A stretch of 64,000 nt of DNA from JBALVT01 sp965262875 (GCA_965262875.1 CBDHGD010000002.1:46151-110150), one strand, 5' to 3'; positions 1-8,553 are shown, numbered from the stretch's first letter. Notes: generated from the sequence alone by a model not told the origin. Translations and numbers: made by a program.

Positions 1-336
1 CTGCGTGGGGCGGTTCAATTGCGGGTGCGTGACATCATCAAACAAGTTTGCAGCGAGAAAGGCGTCGATATAATCACAGGCGTCCTTTCCAGCGACCACG
101 TTCATATGTTTGTGTCCGTTCCGCCAAAACTGGCGATCAGTGACTTGGTGCGACTTATGAAAGGACGCTCATCCCACAAAGTCCAACGCGAGTTTACACA
201 CCTGAAGAAACGCTACTGGGGCTGTCACTTTTGGGGGCGTGGGTATTTTTCAACCACCAACGGTGTGATCACAGAAGACTTCGTACTTCAGTACCTGGAA
301 AATCACATCCCTCATCCTACCGACGCCAGTCGGTAG
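1..336 (+). CDS. tnpA: IS200/IS605 family transposase TnpA (5' end outside window)
   Basis: This is a HUH/Y1 single-strand transposase that cuts and joins the element ends. The window starts at about residue 28 of a 138-residue protein, judged from the full copy at 33846-34262, and the 111 residues present match that copy. The HUH motif is visible (SSDHVHMFVSVPP), and the catalytic tyrosine is expected in VLQYLENH near the C terminus. The last codons and the stop lie in the right-end hairpin. The family assignment is secure; the missing start is only an edge effect. Confidence 0.93.
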   Translation: MRGAVQLRVRDIIKQVCSEKGVDIITGVLSSDHVHMFVSVPPKLAISDLVRLMKGRSSHKVQREFTHLKKRYWGCHFWGRGYFSTTNGVITEDFVLQYLENHIPHPTDASR

Positions 337-345
337 TGGTTGAGT
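1..345 (+). mobile_element. IS200/IS605-type element, right part, cut by window edge
   Basis: Only the right part of the element is in the window. It ends with a subterminal hairpin at 317-336 (stem CTACCGAC/GTCGGTAG, loop GCCA), as expected for single-strand-transposed IS200/IS605 elements. The complete second copy at 33838-34383 lies in the opposite orientation. The two copies diverge just after GGTTGAGT, which places the right end near 345. Confidence 0.85.
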
Positions 346-375
346 GGTATTCATTAGAGTGCTATTTTGCACATT

Positions 376-1488
376 ATGACAGGAAAGCCACCAATAACAT
401 TGGGTGATAACACACCTGCGGATCGCAGCATCTATGACACGGATCCTGCCCCCGAGGCCGATTTGTGGTTTTTGCCGGGGCCCGACGATGAGGAAGAATA
501 CAATCCCGCCGCCGCGCCTTTGCCTCATGCCAGCCAGAGGCCCCTTGTTGATCTGGCAGGGTGGGTTGCAGCAGAGGCAACACTTGCAGGACCACTGGCA
601 CAGGTCAGCGCCCGGCTCGGGGCGCTGGACGAACGCCTGCGCCGCACCCCGGATGGTTGGCGGCTGCGGCTGGCGCTGATGGAAACCGCGGCCCTGAGCT
701 GGCTTGCCCCTGATCGGATTTCGGTTGAACGACTGTCGCTCTGGCATGCGCTGCGGCTTAGCGGTGTGCAGGATGACCATCAAGCTCTGGCGCATGCGGG
801 ATGGGCCGTGCGGCGGCTGTCGGGGGGCGTTTTGCCACACGTGACCTCGGTTGGTGAGATTGCGCAGTTTCTAGGACGGCAGGATCCCGCAGGCGGTGTC
901 CACAGCATGATCCCCGGACAATCGGATGAGAAGATCAGTGACCAGATCGCCAATTGGTGTGACCTCATGGGGCAGGCGCAGGTTTTGCACCCGATCAGCC
1001 GCGCCGCTTTCGGGTTGCACCTCTGGGGTCCGGTCGGGCTCACAGAACGATCCGTGTGGGCTGCACTGGAGGCCGCCGTGCTGGCCGCCCGATCGGCGGT
1101 GGCGGGTCAGAGCGGCGGGGCCCTGTTTCTGCCACTGGCGCTGAGCGGGATCGCAGGTTTGCGGTCAGGTGGGCTACCGCTAGATCGTCTGCAACGGTTT
1201 TACCACGGGGCTGGTTCTGCAACGCTGGCCGCACTCCGGCATCTCGATCAGTTGGAAGCCTGGCAGGCGCGGGCCGAAATCACCCTGGCACAGCAATCAG
1301 GCCGGACACCAAAACGGCTGACCGGGCTGTTGTGCAGTTGGCCGATGGTCTCGGCGCCGATGGCCGAAGCTGAAACCGGTACCAGCCGCGCCGCCGTACA
1401 GCGCAATCTCAACAGCATGGCGGAAACCGGCCTGATCAGGGAAATCACCGGACAGGGCAGGTACAGGATCTGGACGGCAAAGATATAA
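376..1488 (+). CDS. RHE_PE00001-type plasmid protein (DUF1612 plus C-terminal HTH)
   Basis: About 370 residues. It resembles the rhizobial and rhodobacteral plasmid family that carries a DUF1612 region (ALSWLAPDRISVERLSLW, residues about 105-122) and a C-terminal winged-helix segment (TSRAAVQRNLNSMAETGLI). A DNA-binding role is inferred from the HTH; the biological function is not established. I chose the ATG at 376; a TTG at 367 is in frame. No clear ribosome binding site precedes either. The IS200 end lies only about 25 bp upstream, so the native promoter, and perhaps the true N terminus, may have been lost. Confidence 0.8.
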   Translation: MTGKPPITLGDNTPADRSIYDTDPAPEADLWFLPGPDDEEEYNPAAAPLPHASQRPLVDLAGWVAAEATLAGPLAQVSARLGALDERLRRTPDGWRLRLALMETAALSWLAPDRISVERLSLWHALRLSGVQDDHQALAHAGWAVRRLSGGVLPHVTSVGEIAQFLGRQDPAGGVHSMIPGQSDEKISDQIANWCDLMGQAQVLHPISRAAFGLHLWGPVGLTERSVWAALEAAVLAARSAVAGQSGGALFLPLALSGIAGLRSGGLPLDRLQRFYHGAGSATLAALRHLDQLEAWQARAEITLAQQSGRTPKRLTGLLCSWPMVSAPMAEAETGTSRAAVQRNLNSMAETGLIREITGQGRYRIWTAKI

Positions 1489-1560
1489 ACCCGCCGTAGC
1501 AAATCCGCGATACGTTCAAGGACATGATAAAGTACAAAAGGCAGGTTGACCGGGTGGTTT

Positions 1561-1640
1561 TCACAACATGTGCAATTGCTGCGGCTCCCTAAAAGACCCC
1601 CGCCGCCGTTTGCGGCTCTTCAGCGCCGGCCTGGAATAAA
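1561..1640 (-). pseudogene. 3' remnant of a second WGR-domain gene
   Basis: Read on the minus strand, this stretch encodes LKSRKRRRGSFREPQQLHML followed by a stop. This closely parallels the C terminus of the intact WGR protein at 2917-3201 (DRKRRRGYFMEPQQLPML). No 5' part is present. It is a duplicated and decayed copy. The remainder of 1489-1794 has no gene I can support. Confidence 0.7.
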
Positions 1641-1738
1641 GCGCGTTGCACCGGCACTAGAGTGTATTGCGTTTTATTGAACTCATTCAATGAAATGCAC
1701 AGCTTCATTGCATTTTAAGTGCTGCGTCTTCCATTTGC

Positions 1739-1775
1739 CCCGGCCAACCAGCGGGGCATCACATGCCCGGGAAAC
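1739..1775. repeat. Interspersed palindromic module (short form)
   Basis: Contains AGCGGGGCATCACATGCCCG, a copy of the palindromic core shared with modules at 43752-43935, 48736-48769 and 52922-53043. It lies just downstream of the minus-strand gene ending at 1795. Confidence 0.6.
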
Positions 1776-1794
1776 CGATCAAAAGCAACACGCT

Positions 1795-2052
1795 CTACGC
1801 TTTGCGGGTTTTTTTATGCTTATCATTCAACCTTTGCCCGGCGGTATCCAGTGCTTTCATACTATCGGAGTACAGCAGGCTTTCAGAGATTTTATCCTGG
1901 GCGGTGATCTCGTATTTTGCATAGAGGTCCATGGTCGTAATCATGTCGTCCAGTTGTTTGGACATCTGTTTTATTTTTTTGTCGTAAGTATCCGTCATCC
2001 GAACGATTTTGCGCATTTTGGCTGATTTGACAACTCCAAATGTTTTTGACAT
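1795..2052 (-). CDS. Small hypothetical protein, 85 aa
   Basis: I do not recognise this protein. It is lysine-rich and predicted mostly helical (MSKTFGVVKSAKMRKIVRMT at the N terminus), with no membrane segment. The ATG at 2052 is chosen over an upstream start because the segment around it recurs at 11014-11036: the sequence coding for SKTFGVV also abuts the right end of the ISNCY element. That suggests a second, broken copy of this gene start there. No strong ribosome binding site is visible. Confidence 0.5.
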   Translation of the reverse strand: MSKTFGVVKSAKMRKIVRMTDTYDKKIKQMSKQLDDMITTMDLYAKYEITAQDKISESLLYSDSMKALDTAGQRLNDKHKKTRKA

Positions 2053-2151
2053 GGAAAATCTCTGCGATACTTGGCCCATCTGGCAATCGGTTTTGAGTGG
2101 GAAGATGATGACGGTGAGGTTGCACTTTGATTGCTGCCTTCCGGGAAATCT

Positions 2152-2490
2152 TCAGGCCAGACTGTCAATCCAGCGCGACATCATCTGGGCTGACAGAAAG
2201 CATTCGCGCGGGACGCTTGTGTGTTTGCGCATGGCGAGCCGTTCGGCAAAGGCAACCTGCCTGGAGGTGGCCGGCCGTTCGGACGGCTTTGGCGTCTTTG
2301 CGGGCAGGGCGGCGTGATCGGTGATCCATTGTGAGAGCAGGGCGCGTGATTGCAGCGTATCCCAGGGCAGTACATGCGATGTGCGCAGGGCGATTTGACG
2401 GGCGTAGCGCATTTGTTTTTCGGTGGGCGGCAGGGGATATCCGTTTACCGGTGCGGATTCCGGGGCAGTGTTGTGTGTTTGAGCAGACAT
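2152..2490 (-). CDS. Hypothetical plasmid protein with a duplicated 35-residue motif
   Basis: About 112 residues. Two imperfect copies of one motif follow each other: TEKQMRYARQIALRTSHVLP, later LLSQWI, and TSRQVAFAERLAMRKHTSVP, later MMSRWI. Similar small proteins occur on rhizobial and roseobacter plasmids, with no function known to me. The ATG at 2490 has GGAG about eight bases upstream; the reading frame extends further upstream without a better start. Confidence 0.65.
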   Translation of the reverse strand: MSAQTHNTAPESAPVNGYPLPPTEKQMRYARQIALRTSHVLPWDTLQSRALLSQWITDHAALPAKTPKPSERPATSRQVAFAERLAMRKHTSVPRECFLSAQMMSRWIDSLA

Positions 2491-2916
2491 ATGAGACTCC
2501 GGGGGCAGCTTACGGGGTGGTTTCATCCATATATCTCTAGCAGAATGTCTCGTAAAACACAATATATATGTGTATATTCAGGATAACACACTGCATCTTG
2601 TGTTGTTCTTCGGTTTTGAGCGACTTCAAAAAACTGAACCAAACGCTTCCTGTTAAAGTCGACATGGATGTGGCCGCTGATCCGCCCTGCGTGACAGGTG
2701 AATGCAAATAGTGGCGAACGGGACCATTGGACGGGCTTCAGCACCGCGATATGGATGTGCTGTGCGTTCATGATCGCGATCGCCTGTGCGCGGCTTCCGT
2801 AATTTCGTCTATATGAGAGTACCGCAAAGCGGGGGGGAAACCCTCATAGATGGCCGCTATTATAACCTTATGGGCGGCGTTGGTTTATCGGTGTCGCTCT
2901 GGCTGATTGGTGCGGC
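2491..2916. other. Intergenic stretch, no gene supported
   Basis: A minus-strand frame from 2771 to 2523 (82 codons, ATG) is open, but it has no recognisable motif and no convincing ribosome binding site. The segment around 2560-2590 is A/T-rich (ACAATATATATGTGTATATT) and could hold a promoter for the minus-strand gene at 2490. Nothing else is seen. Confidence 0.4.
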
Positions 2917-3201
2917 TCACAACATCGGCAATTGCTGCGGTTCCATGAAATACCCCCGCCGCCGCTTGCGGTCCTCCAGCGCCAGCAAGGCATCCCCGGC
3001 CCCGGCATGGCTCTGATATAAATCCAGCCGCACCTGTCCGGATGCGCCAATGCGCCCCCATTCCCGCCGCAGGGTCCATTCGCCAAACAGATTGGGCAAC
3101 ACCGCCATTGCGTAAAACCGGGCCAGATTTTTCTGGTGGTCGCGTTTTTCCAGATAGCTTTGCATCCATTGCAAATGCGGTTGTGATGCTGTGGTTGTCA
3201 A
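2917..3201 (-). CDS. WGR domain-containing protein
   Basis: 94 residues from a TTG start; the next in-frame ATG is codon 13. A complete WGR domain is visible: RFYAMAVLPNLFGEWTLRRE, then WGRIGASGQV, ending RKRRRGYF. WGR domains bind nucleic acid ends or proteins in PARP-type and stand-alone bacterial proteins; stand-alone copies are common on alphaproteobacterial plasmids. A 3' remnant of a second copy lies at 1561-1640, so the family was duplicated here. TTG is chosen because family members usually begin just before SQPHLQW. Confidence 0.85.
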   Translation of the reverse strand: MTTTASQPHLQWMQSYLEKRDHQKNLARFYAMAVLPNLFGEWTLRREWGRIGASGQVRLDLYQSHAGAGDALLALEDRKRRRGYFMEPQQLPML

Positions 3202-3313
3202 GAATGTTTACGACCTTGTTTCCAACCGTTTTATGCCAACGGCAGCGTCGTCAGAGGAAGAGAATTCTGTGTGTCAGGGGGTTATTTTTTCAAACCATAG
3301 GAGGATGTATCAC

Positions 3314-3757
3314 ATGACAACCAACCCATTAAAAACCGAGGCCCAAACAGATGCAGTGCAGATCAACGCGCCAAGCGAGATCGACTGGACGGCAATTGAT
3401 GCCAATTGGCAAAAGCGACGTGACGCGGAGGCAGCGGCGGGCCAGCTGGAGCGGGTGGCCCTGCTTGAGGCACTGCGGGGCAAGGGCATTGTCGTTGTTG
3501 AAGCCCGGTATGACGGCTATGCGGACAGTGGCAATGTCGGGGAGATCGACTTGAGCCCGGAGGATGCAGATCTGGATGATCTCGCGGGGCGCTTGCAGGA
3601 TTTCATCTGGAGCACGGCCTATGGGTTGCATCCCGGCTTCGAGATCGATGACGGCGCGGAAGGCACATTCAGTTGGGATATAACAGCGGACCGTATCGAC
3701 ATTGATCACGCCAACTTTTACACAGAACGCGACGAACATTGCCACGAGGATATATAA
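3314..3757 (+). CDS. DUF6878 family protein
   Basis: 147 residues. The ATG at 3314 follows AGGAGG by nine bases, which fixes the start. The conserved features match what I know of DUF6878: VVVEARYDGYADSGNVGEID in the middle, then an acidic C-terminal half ending in HANFYTERDEH. These plasmid proteins have no assigned function. The stop TAA is followed one base later by the ATG of the DUF6915 gene, so the two form an operon. Confidence 0.8.
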   Translation: MTTNPLKTEAQTDAVQINAPSEIDWTAIDANWQKRRDAEAAAGQLERVALLEALRGKGIVVVEARYDGYADSGNVGEIDLSPEDADLDDLAGRLQDFIWSTAYGLHPGFEIDDGAEGTFSWDITADRIDIDHANFYTERDEHCHEDI

Positions 3758-3758
3758 G

Positions 3759-4241
3759 ATGGCCCATCCTGATCATCACGCCGAAAGCTCGGCACGCAAG
3801 TTTGGTGGCCAGCCCTCGGACTATCACGCGGTCCATGACTGGTTCGACGCGTCCAAGGCGCATCTTGCCTCTCCGCTGCACCGGGCATTGCGCCATCACA
3901 GTGCCGGGATATTCGAAGCCGAGCGTATATTCGGGCGCGCGATTGTAAACCATGACGGGCGCTCTGTGCCGGTGCGCTTCATCGCCGAGCAGCATGTACG
4001 CGAGGATTGCCGGCGGATCCCGTCCGTGGCCGATTGGTTGCGGCATATTCCGGTGGAGCCCTGGATGGTCAACGGGGTGATCCTGCCGGATACAGAACCG
4101 GTGGGTGCTGATCCGGACGCCGACTGGCGCGCAGCGGTGGCAGCGGGCCAGACCACATTGGGCTTGCGGGACTGGCTTTGCCAGACTGCCCTGCGTCTTA
4201 ATGAGGCGATGGATCGGGAGGACAGGCTTCCAGCCGCCTGA
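3759..4241 (+). CDS. DUF6915 family protein, full-length copy
   Basis: 160 residues. The N terminus MAHPDHHAESSARKFGG and the core RALRHHSAGIFEAERIFG and VPVRFIAEQHV are typical of DUF6915. The function is unknown; the conserved histidines could bind metal (inference). The start lies one base after the DUF6878 stop, indicating translational coupling. From 3861 onward the gene and its 3' flank are nearly identical to a 5'-truncated copy at 29586-29982. Confidence 0.82.
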   Translation: MAHPDHHAESSARKFGGQPSDYHAVHDWFDASKAHLASPLHRALRHHSAGIFEAERIFGRAIVNHDGRSVPVRFIAEQHVREDCRRIPSVADWLRHIPVEPWMVNGVILPDTEPVGADPDADWRAAVAAGQTTLGLRDWLCQTALRLNEAMDREDRLPAA

Positions 4242-4250
4242 CCAATCGAA

Positions 4251-4322
4251 AGAGCGGACTTCCCTCTCGCAGGCATAGAAATAAGCCTTGCCGGGGCAAG
4301 GGAGCCGCTTTTGTTCTCTTCA
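4251..4322 (+). repeat. Terminator hairpin carrying an inserted palindromic module
   Basis: The duplicated gene copy at 29966 ends in a simple terminator with stem AGAGCGGG/CCCGCTCT. Here the same left arm (AGAGCGG, 4251-4257) and a right arm (CCGCTTTT, 4315-4322) are separated by about 57 nt. That insert contains CCTTGCCGGGGCAAGG and resembles, in reverse complement, the insert at 41336-41392. The two copies look like a filled and an empty site. Confidence 0.6.
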
Positions 4323-4534
4323 GCACTTCATGCTTATTAAGGCGCGCGGGCAGTTTTTTACCAGAAACGGCTGGAAATGCGGGGAAAACTGGGGCAATAT
4401 CGGGCATGGCAGTGGGGTGCTTTCTGTCCAGTGTATCGGATGGCTGTTATACCATATTCTTTACACTATATCAGATGGTTACGCTACCACTGCCAGCTCA
4501 GAATCACCAATCCGATGAATAATTCGGGTTAGGC

Positions 4535-4951
4535 ATGGGTGCGGATATGCATACTGCCAGTATATTCCCATCAATGGATCGTTTGAACGAAGCGTTGACG
4601 GACACGCAAAACCGTAAGGTTTTAGCGGTGCATCCCAGCGGCCAAAATGAGGTTTGCTTAACTATGACTGCAGCTATGTTGCGCGCATCACGTCATCTGC
4701 GTTTGTTGATCACAGGCGCCGAAAAACGTACCGCGTTGAATCGTGCTCTACGTACACAAAATGTGGCACTGGCACCGATCAAAGCGTTGATGACAACCCA
4801 TAACCCCATTCAAGTTCACTTTCATATTAGGATAAACCATGTCTATTCATCCAATACTTCAAAGCGTTACCAGCAAGATTCAAAAGCGATCAGAAGCATT
4901 GCGTACGGCCTATCTAGATCGGATGGATCAAGCACGCAAGGACGGCCCTAA
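4535..4951 (+). pseudogene. pgl: 6-phosphogluconolactonase, C-terminal fragment
   Basis: The translation begins GMGADMHTASIFPSMDRLNE, the conserved central motif of 6-phosphogluconolactonase. It continues LTMTAAMLRASRHLRLLITG, the helix and strand near the C terminus. The N-terminal half (more than 100 residues) is missing: an in-frame stop lies just upstream of 4523. The frame also overruns edd by 113 nt, so the native stop has probably been lost to an indel. It is the remnant of the gene that normally precedes edd in pgl-edd-eda operons and cannot be functional. Confidence 0.75.
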
Positions 4952-6647
4952 GCGTGCGCATTTGACATGTGGAAACCAAGCTCACGCCTATGCCCCGATG
5001 GGGAATGATCAGGATCGTTTGATCGAAGGTCAGGCGGGTAACATCGGAATTATTACTGCCTATAATGACATGTTGTCTGCCCATCAGCCGTTCAAGGAAT
5101 ACCCGGATCTGATCAAAGAAGCAGCGCGCAGGGTTGGTGCTACAGCGCAAGTAGCCGCAGGCGTGCCTGCTATGTGCGATGGAATTACCCAAGGCCAGAC
5201 AGGCATGGAACTATCCCTATTCAGCCGCGATACAATTGCAATGTCTGCCGCTATTGGGCTGGCACATAATGTTTTTGACAGCACCATCTATCTGGGTGTC
5301 TGCGACAAGATTGTTCCAGGGCTTGTGATTGCTGCCGCCACATTTGGTCACTTGCCTGCGGTGTTTCTGCCAGCGGGCCCAATGACCACAGGAGTTGCCA
5401 ATGACGAAAAGGCCAAAGTGCGCCAGGGTTTTGCCGAAGGCAAAGTTGATCGCGCGGCTTTAATGGCCTCTGAAATGGCCAGCTATCACGGACCTGGGAC
5501 GTGTACATTTTATGGCACGGCCAACACCAACCAAATGTTGATGGAATTCATGGGTCTTCATTTGCCTGGTTCTAGCTTCGTTAACCCTAACACGCCGCTT
5601 CGCGACGCGCTTACGCAGTTTGGTGCACGCCAAGCCTTGGCAATTTCAGATCTGGGATCGCAATATACTCCCGTTGCACAGATATTGGATGCGCGTGCCT
5701 ACATCAATGGTATTGTTGGGTTGATGGCAACAGGTGGATCAACAAATCTGTTAATCCACCTGCTAGCAATGGCGCGCACCAGTGGTATCATTTTGGATTG
5801 GTCAGATTTTGCTGAAATTTCCCAAGCGGTGCCCCTGTTGGCACGCGTTTATCCAAACGGGTTGGCGGATGTAAATCATTTCCATGCCGCAGGTGGTTTG
5901 GGTTTGGTTATTTCGGAATTGTTGAATGCCAAATTGTTGCACGATGATACGCAAACCATCATGGGCAAGGGGTTGACTGAATATACAAAGGACCCAAAGT
6001 TGGTAGATGGTGAACTGGATTGGGTTGCTGGGGTCAGTGAATCCTTGAACAGCAAGATCATCGCGACCTCAGCCACCCCGTTTCAAGCGTCTGGTGGCCT
6101 TTCCAATCTGAAAGGTAATCTTGGCAGTGCCGTGATGAAAGTGTCTGCTGTGGCTGAAGAGCGCCGTATCACCAAGGCGCCCGTTCGTGTGTTTTGTGAT
6201 CAGCAATCTGTGCTGGATGCGTTTCGGGCCGAAGAATTCAAATCCGATGTGATTGTCGTTGTGCGCTATCAGGGGCCACGATCAAACGGGATGCCTGAAC
6301 TGCACAATCTGACGCCTTGTTTGGCGGTGCTGCAAAGGCGAGGCATTAAGGTGGCCTTGGTCACCGATGGCCGTATGTCTGGCGCATCGGGTAAAGTGCC
6401 CGCTGCCATTCACGTGGCACCTGAGGCTTTGGATAATGGACCAATTGCCTACTTGCGCGATGGTGATATCGTAACCGTGGATGCTGTTTTGGGTGTTTTA
6501 ATGGTTGAGGACGATACTATTTTTGAGCGCGAGATTAAACATCCAGATCTGAATAATAATAACATCGGCTTGGGCCGTGAATTATTTGAAACGTTTCGCA
6601 AAAATGTGGGGCCTGCAGAAACGGGCGCTTCGGTTTTTAATTTATAG
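4839..6647 (+). CDS. edd: Phosphogluconate dehydratase
   Basis: 602 residues, full length for Edd. It converts 6-phosphogluconate to 2-keto-3-deoxy-6-phosphogluconate in the Entner-Doudoroff pathway. IlvD/Edd signatures are present: CDGITQGQTGMELSLFSRD and the C-terminal TDGRMSGASGKVPAAIHV. The cysteines expected to ligate the Fe-S cluster are in place (MCDG, VCDKIVPG). The ATG at 4839 follows AGGA by about seven bases. eda starts six bases after the stop, so they form an operon. Third codon positions are A/T-richer than in the plasmid backbone, consistent with transfer. Confidence 0.96.
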   Translation: MSIHPILQSVTSKIQKRSEALRTAYLDRMDQARKDGPKRAHLTCGNQAHAYAPMGNDQDRLIEGQAGNIGIITAYNDMLSAHQPFKEYPDLIKEAARRVGATAQVAAGVPAMCDGITQGQTGMELSLFSRDTIAMSAAIGLAHNVFDSTIYLGVCDKIVPGLVIAAATFGHLPAVFLPAGPMTTGVANDEKAKVRQGFAEGKVDRAALMASEMASYHGPGTCTFYGTANTNQMLMEFMGLHLPGSSFVNPNTPLRDALTQFGARQALAISDLGSQYTPVAQILDARAYINGIVGLMATGGSTNLLIHLLAMARTSGIILDWSDFAEISQAVPLLARVYPNGLADVNHFHAAGGLGLVISELLNAKLLHDDTQTIMGKGLTEYTKDPKLVDGELDWVAGVSESLNSKIIATSATPFQASGGLSNLKGNLGSAVMKVSAVAEERRITKAPVRVFCDQQSVLDAFRAEEFKSDVIVVVRYQGPRSNGMPELHNLTPCLAVLQRRGIKVALVTDGRMSGASGKVPAAIHVAPEALDNGPIAYLRDGDIVTVDAVLGVLMVEDDTIFEREIKHPDLNNNNIGLGRELFETFRKNVGPAETGASVFNL

Positions 6648-6653
6648 GAAAAT

Positions 6654-7307
6654 ATGATGAGTAAAATTACACCAATCGAAGCGAGTATTAGAACTTTAGA
6701 AATCTGCGAATTAGCACCAGTTATTCCTGTGCTGGTGGTTGATGACATATCAACAGCACAAGATTTGGGAATGGCGTTGGTTCGGGGCGGATTGCCTGTC
6801 CTAGAAGTTACTTTGCGCACGGAATGTGCATTGGATGCAATCGCCGCCATGGCCAATATCGAAGGTGGTATTGTTGGGGCAGGGACGTTAATCACGCCTC
6901 AAGACGTGGAAAATGCGGTGGCTGCTGGCGCAACTTTTGGCGTATCACCTGGCGCAACGGATACTTTGATTAAGGCCTGCGAACAAGCTGGTTTGCCACT
7001 GCTGGTAGGTGCAACATCTGCAAGCGAGGCAATGGCACTTTTGGAACGCGGATACACTGTACAAAAGTTTTTCCCAGCCGAGGCCGCAGGCGGAGCGCCG
7101 TTTTTAAAGTCAATCGCGTCACCACTACCCCAAATTACTTTTTGCCCAACGGGTGGTATATCATTAAACAATGCAGCTGAATATTTGGTGTCTCCAAATG
7201 TAAAATGTGTTGGTGGGTCTTGGGTCGCGCAAAAAAATGCCATCAAGGATCGCGACTGGGCCGAAATTGAACGATTGGCCAGCGAAGCAGTTAAGGTATT
7301 GTCGTGA
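6654..7307 (+). CDS. eda: 2-keto-3-deoxy-6-phosphogluconate aldolase
   Basis: 217 residues, normal for Eda. It cleaves KDPG to pyruvate and glyceraldehyde-3-phosphate. Family features: VIPVLVVDDISTAQDLGMAL at the start, EVTLRTECALDAI with the catalytic-site glutamate region, and VQKFFPAEAAGG with the Schiff-base lysine, followed by FCPTGGIS. Two ATG codons (6654 and 6657) are possible. The stop overlaps by GTGA with the next open frame (7304), which looks like the beginning of pgi. edd and eda alone can complete the pathway if 6-phosphogluconate is made elsewhere. Confidence 0.96.
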   Translation: MMSKITPIEASIRTLEICELAPVIPVLVVDDISTAQDLGMALVRGGLPVLEVTLRTECALDAIAAMANIEGGIVGAGTLITPQDVENAVAAGATFGVSPGATDTLIKACEQAGLPLLVGATSASEAMALLERGYTVQKFFPAEAAGGAPFLKSIASPLPQITFCPTGGISLNNAAEYLVSPNVKCVGGSWVAQKNAIKDRDWAEIERLASEAVKVLS

Positions 7308-7480
7308 GCAAAGACGTTCGTATTTTCTGGCAAACCTTGCAGGATGATTGGGCACGTTTACGCTCCATTCATTTGCGCGATTTGTTTAAGATCGTCGCAC
7401 TCATTTTGCCTCCCTTGGACCACCATGTCAGCGCAGGCTGTTGGTGCGACCGTTGTCAGAAAAAATTAGACGTAAGTTGA
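7304..7480 (+). pseudogene. pgi: Probable 5' fragment of glucose-6-phosphate isomerase
   Basis: A GTG start overlaps the eda stop (GTGA). The first 29 residues (VSKDVRIFWQTLQDDW, then HLRDLFK) fit the N terminus of Pgi, which follows eda in several alphaproteobacterial operons. After about 7390 the resemblance stops. The frame continues with IVALILPPLDHHVSAG to a stop at 7480, so this is a junction with unrelated DNA. The hydrophobic ILPPL segment recalls Pmp3/YqaE proteins but is too short to assign. The operon was cut here during transfer or rearrangement. Confidence 0.5.
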
Positions 7481-7483
7481 ATG

Positions 7484-7511
7484 CCTGGTCAGGAGTGCTT
7501 TCCTGACCAGG
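7484..7511. other. Perfect 11-bp stem hairpin between convergent genes
   Basis: Arms CCTGGTCAGGA and TCCTGACCAGG with loop GTGCTT lie between the convergent eda/'pgi unit and the hydroxylase gene. There is no T-tract on either side, so it is not a canonical intrinsic terminator. It could still block or stabilise transcripts. Confidence 0.6.
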
Positions 7512-7542
7512 ATCAGTACCAAATTCGTGGAGAATTCAGATG

Positions 7543-8553
7543 CTACGAAGTTCCGTATTTGGCATGTTTCCGCCTCTGGACTTCTCTGACGCGTTCGGTC
7601 GCTTCTTCCGACCCATCGTGGAAAGACCCAAACCACTCATCCCAAGGCATTTCCGTTGTTCCGTAGTTACACTCAAAAAAGCGGTGGTGCAGTTGGTGGT
7701 GAAACTGGCCGGCCGCCATGAGTTTTTTGTCTTTCAAGAGAAGTTTCTCGAAGCCGGCGTGAGAAAACGCGGGCCCGAGGGCGTGAGAGTAGATATGAAA
7801 CAGAAAGATCACTGGGTGACTTGGGACAACGAAATGAATCAACACAGTCGTGAAGTAAAACAAGCTTTCACCGGGATGCATCGATAGCCCAGACCACGGT
7901 CCGACATTGATGTTTCTGTGGTGAACATAATGGACGCGAGAGTAAAGCGGTGGCCAATGCAGCATACGGTGAATCCAGTAAAAATGCATAGATCGAAATG
8001 GCGAAATGAGAAACACGCTGAAGATGATCCAATACGGCGCATCGGAAAAAGAAAGTACAGGTGCGTATCCATTCGCCGCACCCCAAAAATAGAGCGCTTC
8101 CAACAATGTCCAAGCCGTGAGACCGCCTGCGAAACTCCAGAACATGTTATCGCGAACCTGGTCTCTAAATGCATACATCCCGTTGTTCTTCATCATTGGG
8201 CGCGCATCGAATTTGAGCTTGTCTCCTTGGGCTGTAAAAGTGAACAAGAAAAGATGCAATGCGCCGGCGACGACCAATAGCAGGACGAGATTGCGGACAT
8301 AGATGGTCGCAATCCAGTCAAAAGAGAGCGACTTCATTGTCTCCATGTCCGGCTGGAAATAGTTAAACACGATGAGTGAAAAGGACATGAATAGTGTTGC
8401 GGTGGATAGTGTGACCCAACGTTTCGTCAACCAGATGAACGCTGCTTTTGGTTTAGGTGGCCATGCCCAAACGGGCGAGTGACCGATGGGCAGCTTGGGA
8501 TGGTATTTCCATTTTGTGCGCTTTGGCTTTTTGTTATCAGTGCTTGCAACCAT
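7543..8553 (-). CDS. Sterol desaturase / fatty acid hydroxylase family membrane protein
   Basis: 336 residues. This is a membrane-bound di-iron hydroxylase. The histidine clusters that bind iron are visible: HFYWIHR (about 193-199), HYVHHRN (about 209-215) and HHQLHHRFFECNYG (about 291-304). Several transmembrane helices lie before and between them (FMSFSLIVFNYF, LVLLLVVAGALHLFLF, YWIIFSVFLISPF). The substrate cannot be told from sequence; lipids or carotenoids are typical. The start ATG at 8553 gives a hydrophilic, lysine-rich N terminus. It is followed on the same strand by nothing but the convergent pgi remnant. Confidence 0.88.
   Translation of the reverse strand: MVASTDNKKPKRTKWKYHPKLPIGHSPVWAWPPKPKAAFIWLTKRWVTLSTATLFMSFSLIVFNYFQPDMETMKSLSFDWIATIYVRNLVLLLVVAGALHLFLFTFTAQGDKLKFDARPMMKNNGMYAFRDQVRDNMFWSFAGGLTAWTLLEALYFWGAANGYAPVLSFSDAPYWIIFSVFLISPFRSMHFYWIHRMLHWPPLYSRVHYVHHRNINVGPWSGLSMHPGESLFYFTTVLIHFVVPSHPVIFLFHIYSHALGPAFSHAGFEKLLLKDKKLMAAGQFHHQLHHRFFECNYGTTEMPWDEWFGSFHDGSEEATERVREVQRRKHAKYGTS

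Noticed and set aside
2523..2771. 82-codon minus-strand frame
   Set aside because: No motif, no clear ribosome binding site; kept only as a note in the gap description.
7391..7480. Pmp3/YqaE-like protein suggested by IVALILPPL
   Set aside because: Only about nine residues match and the second helix is absent; most likely chance at a junction.
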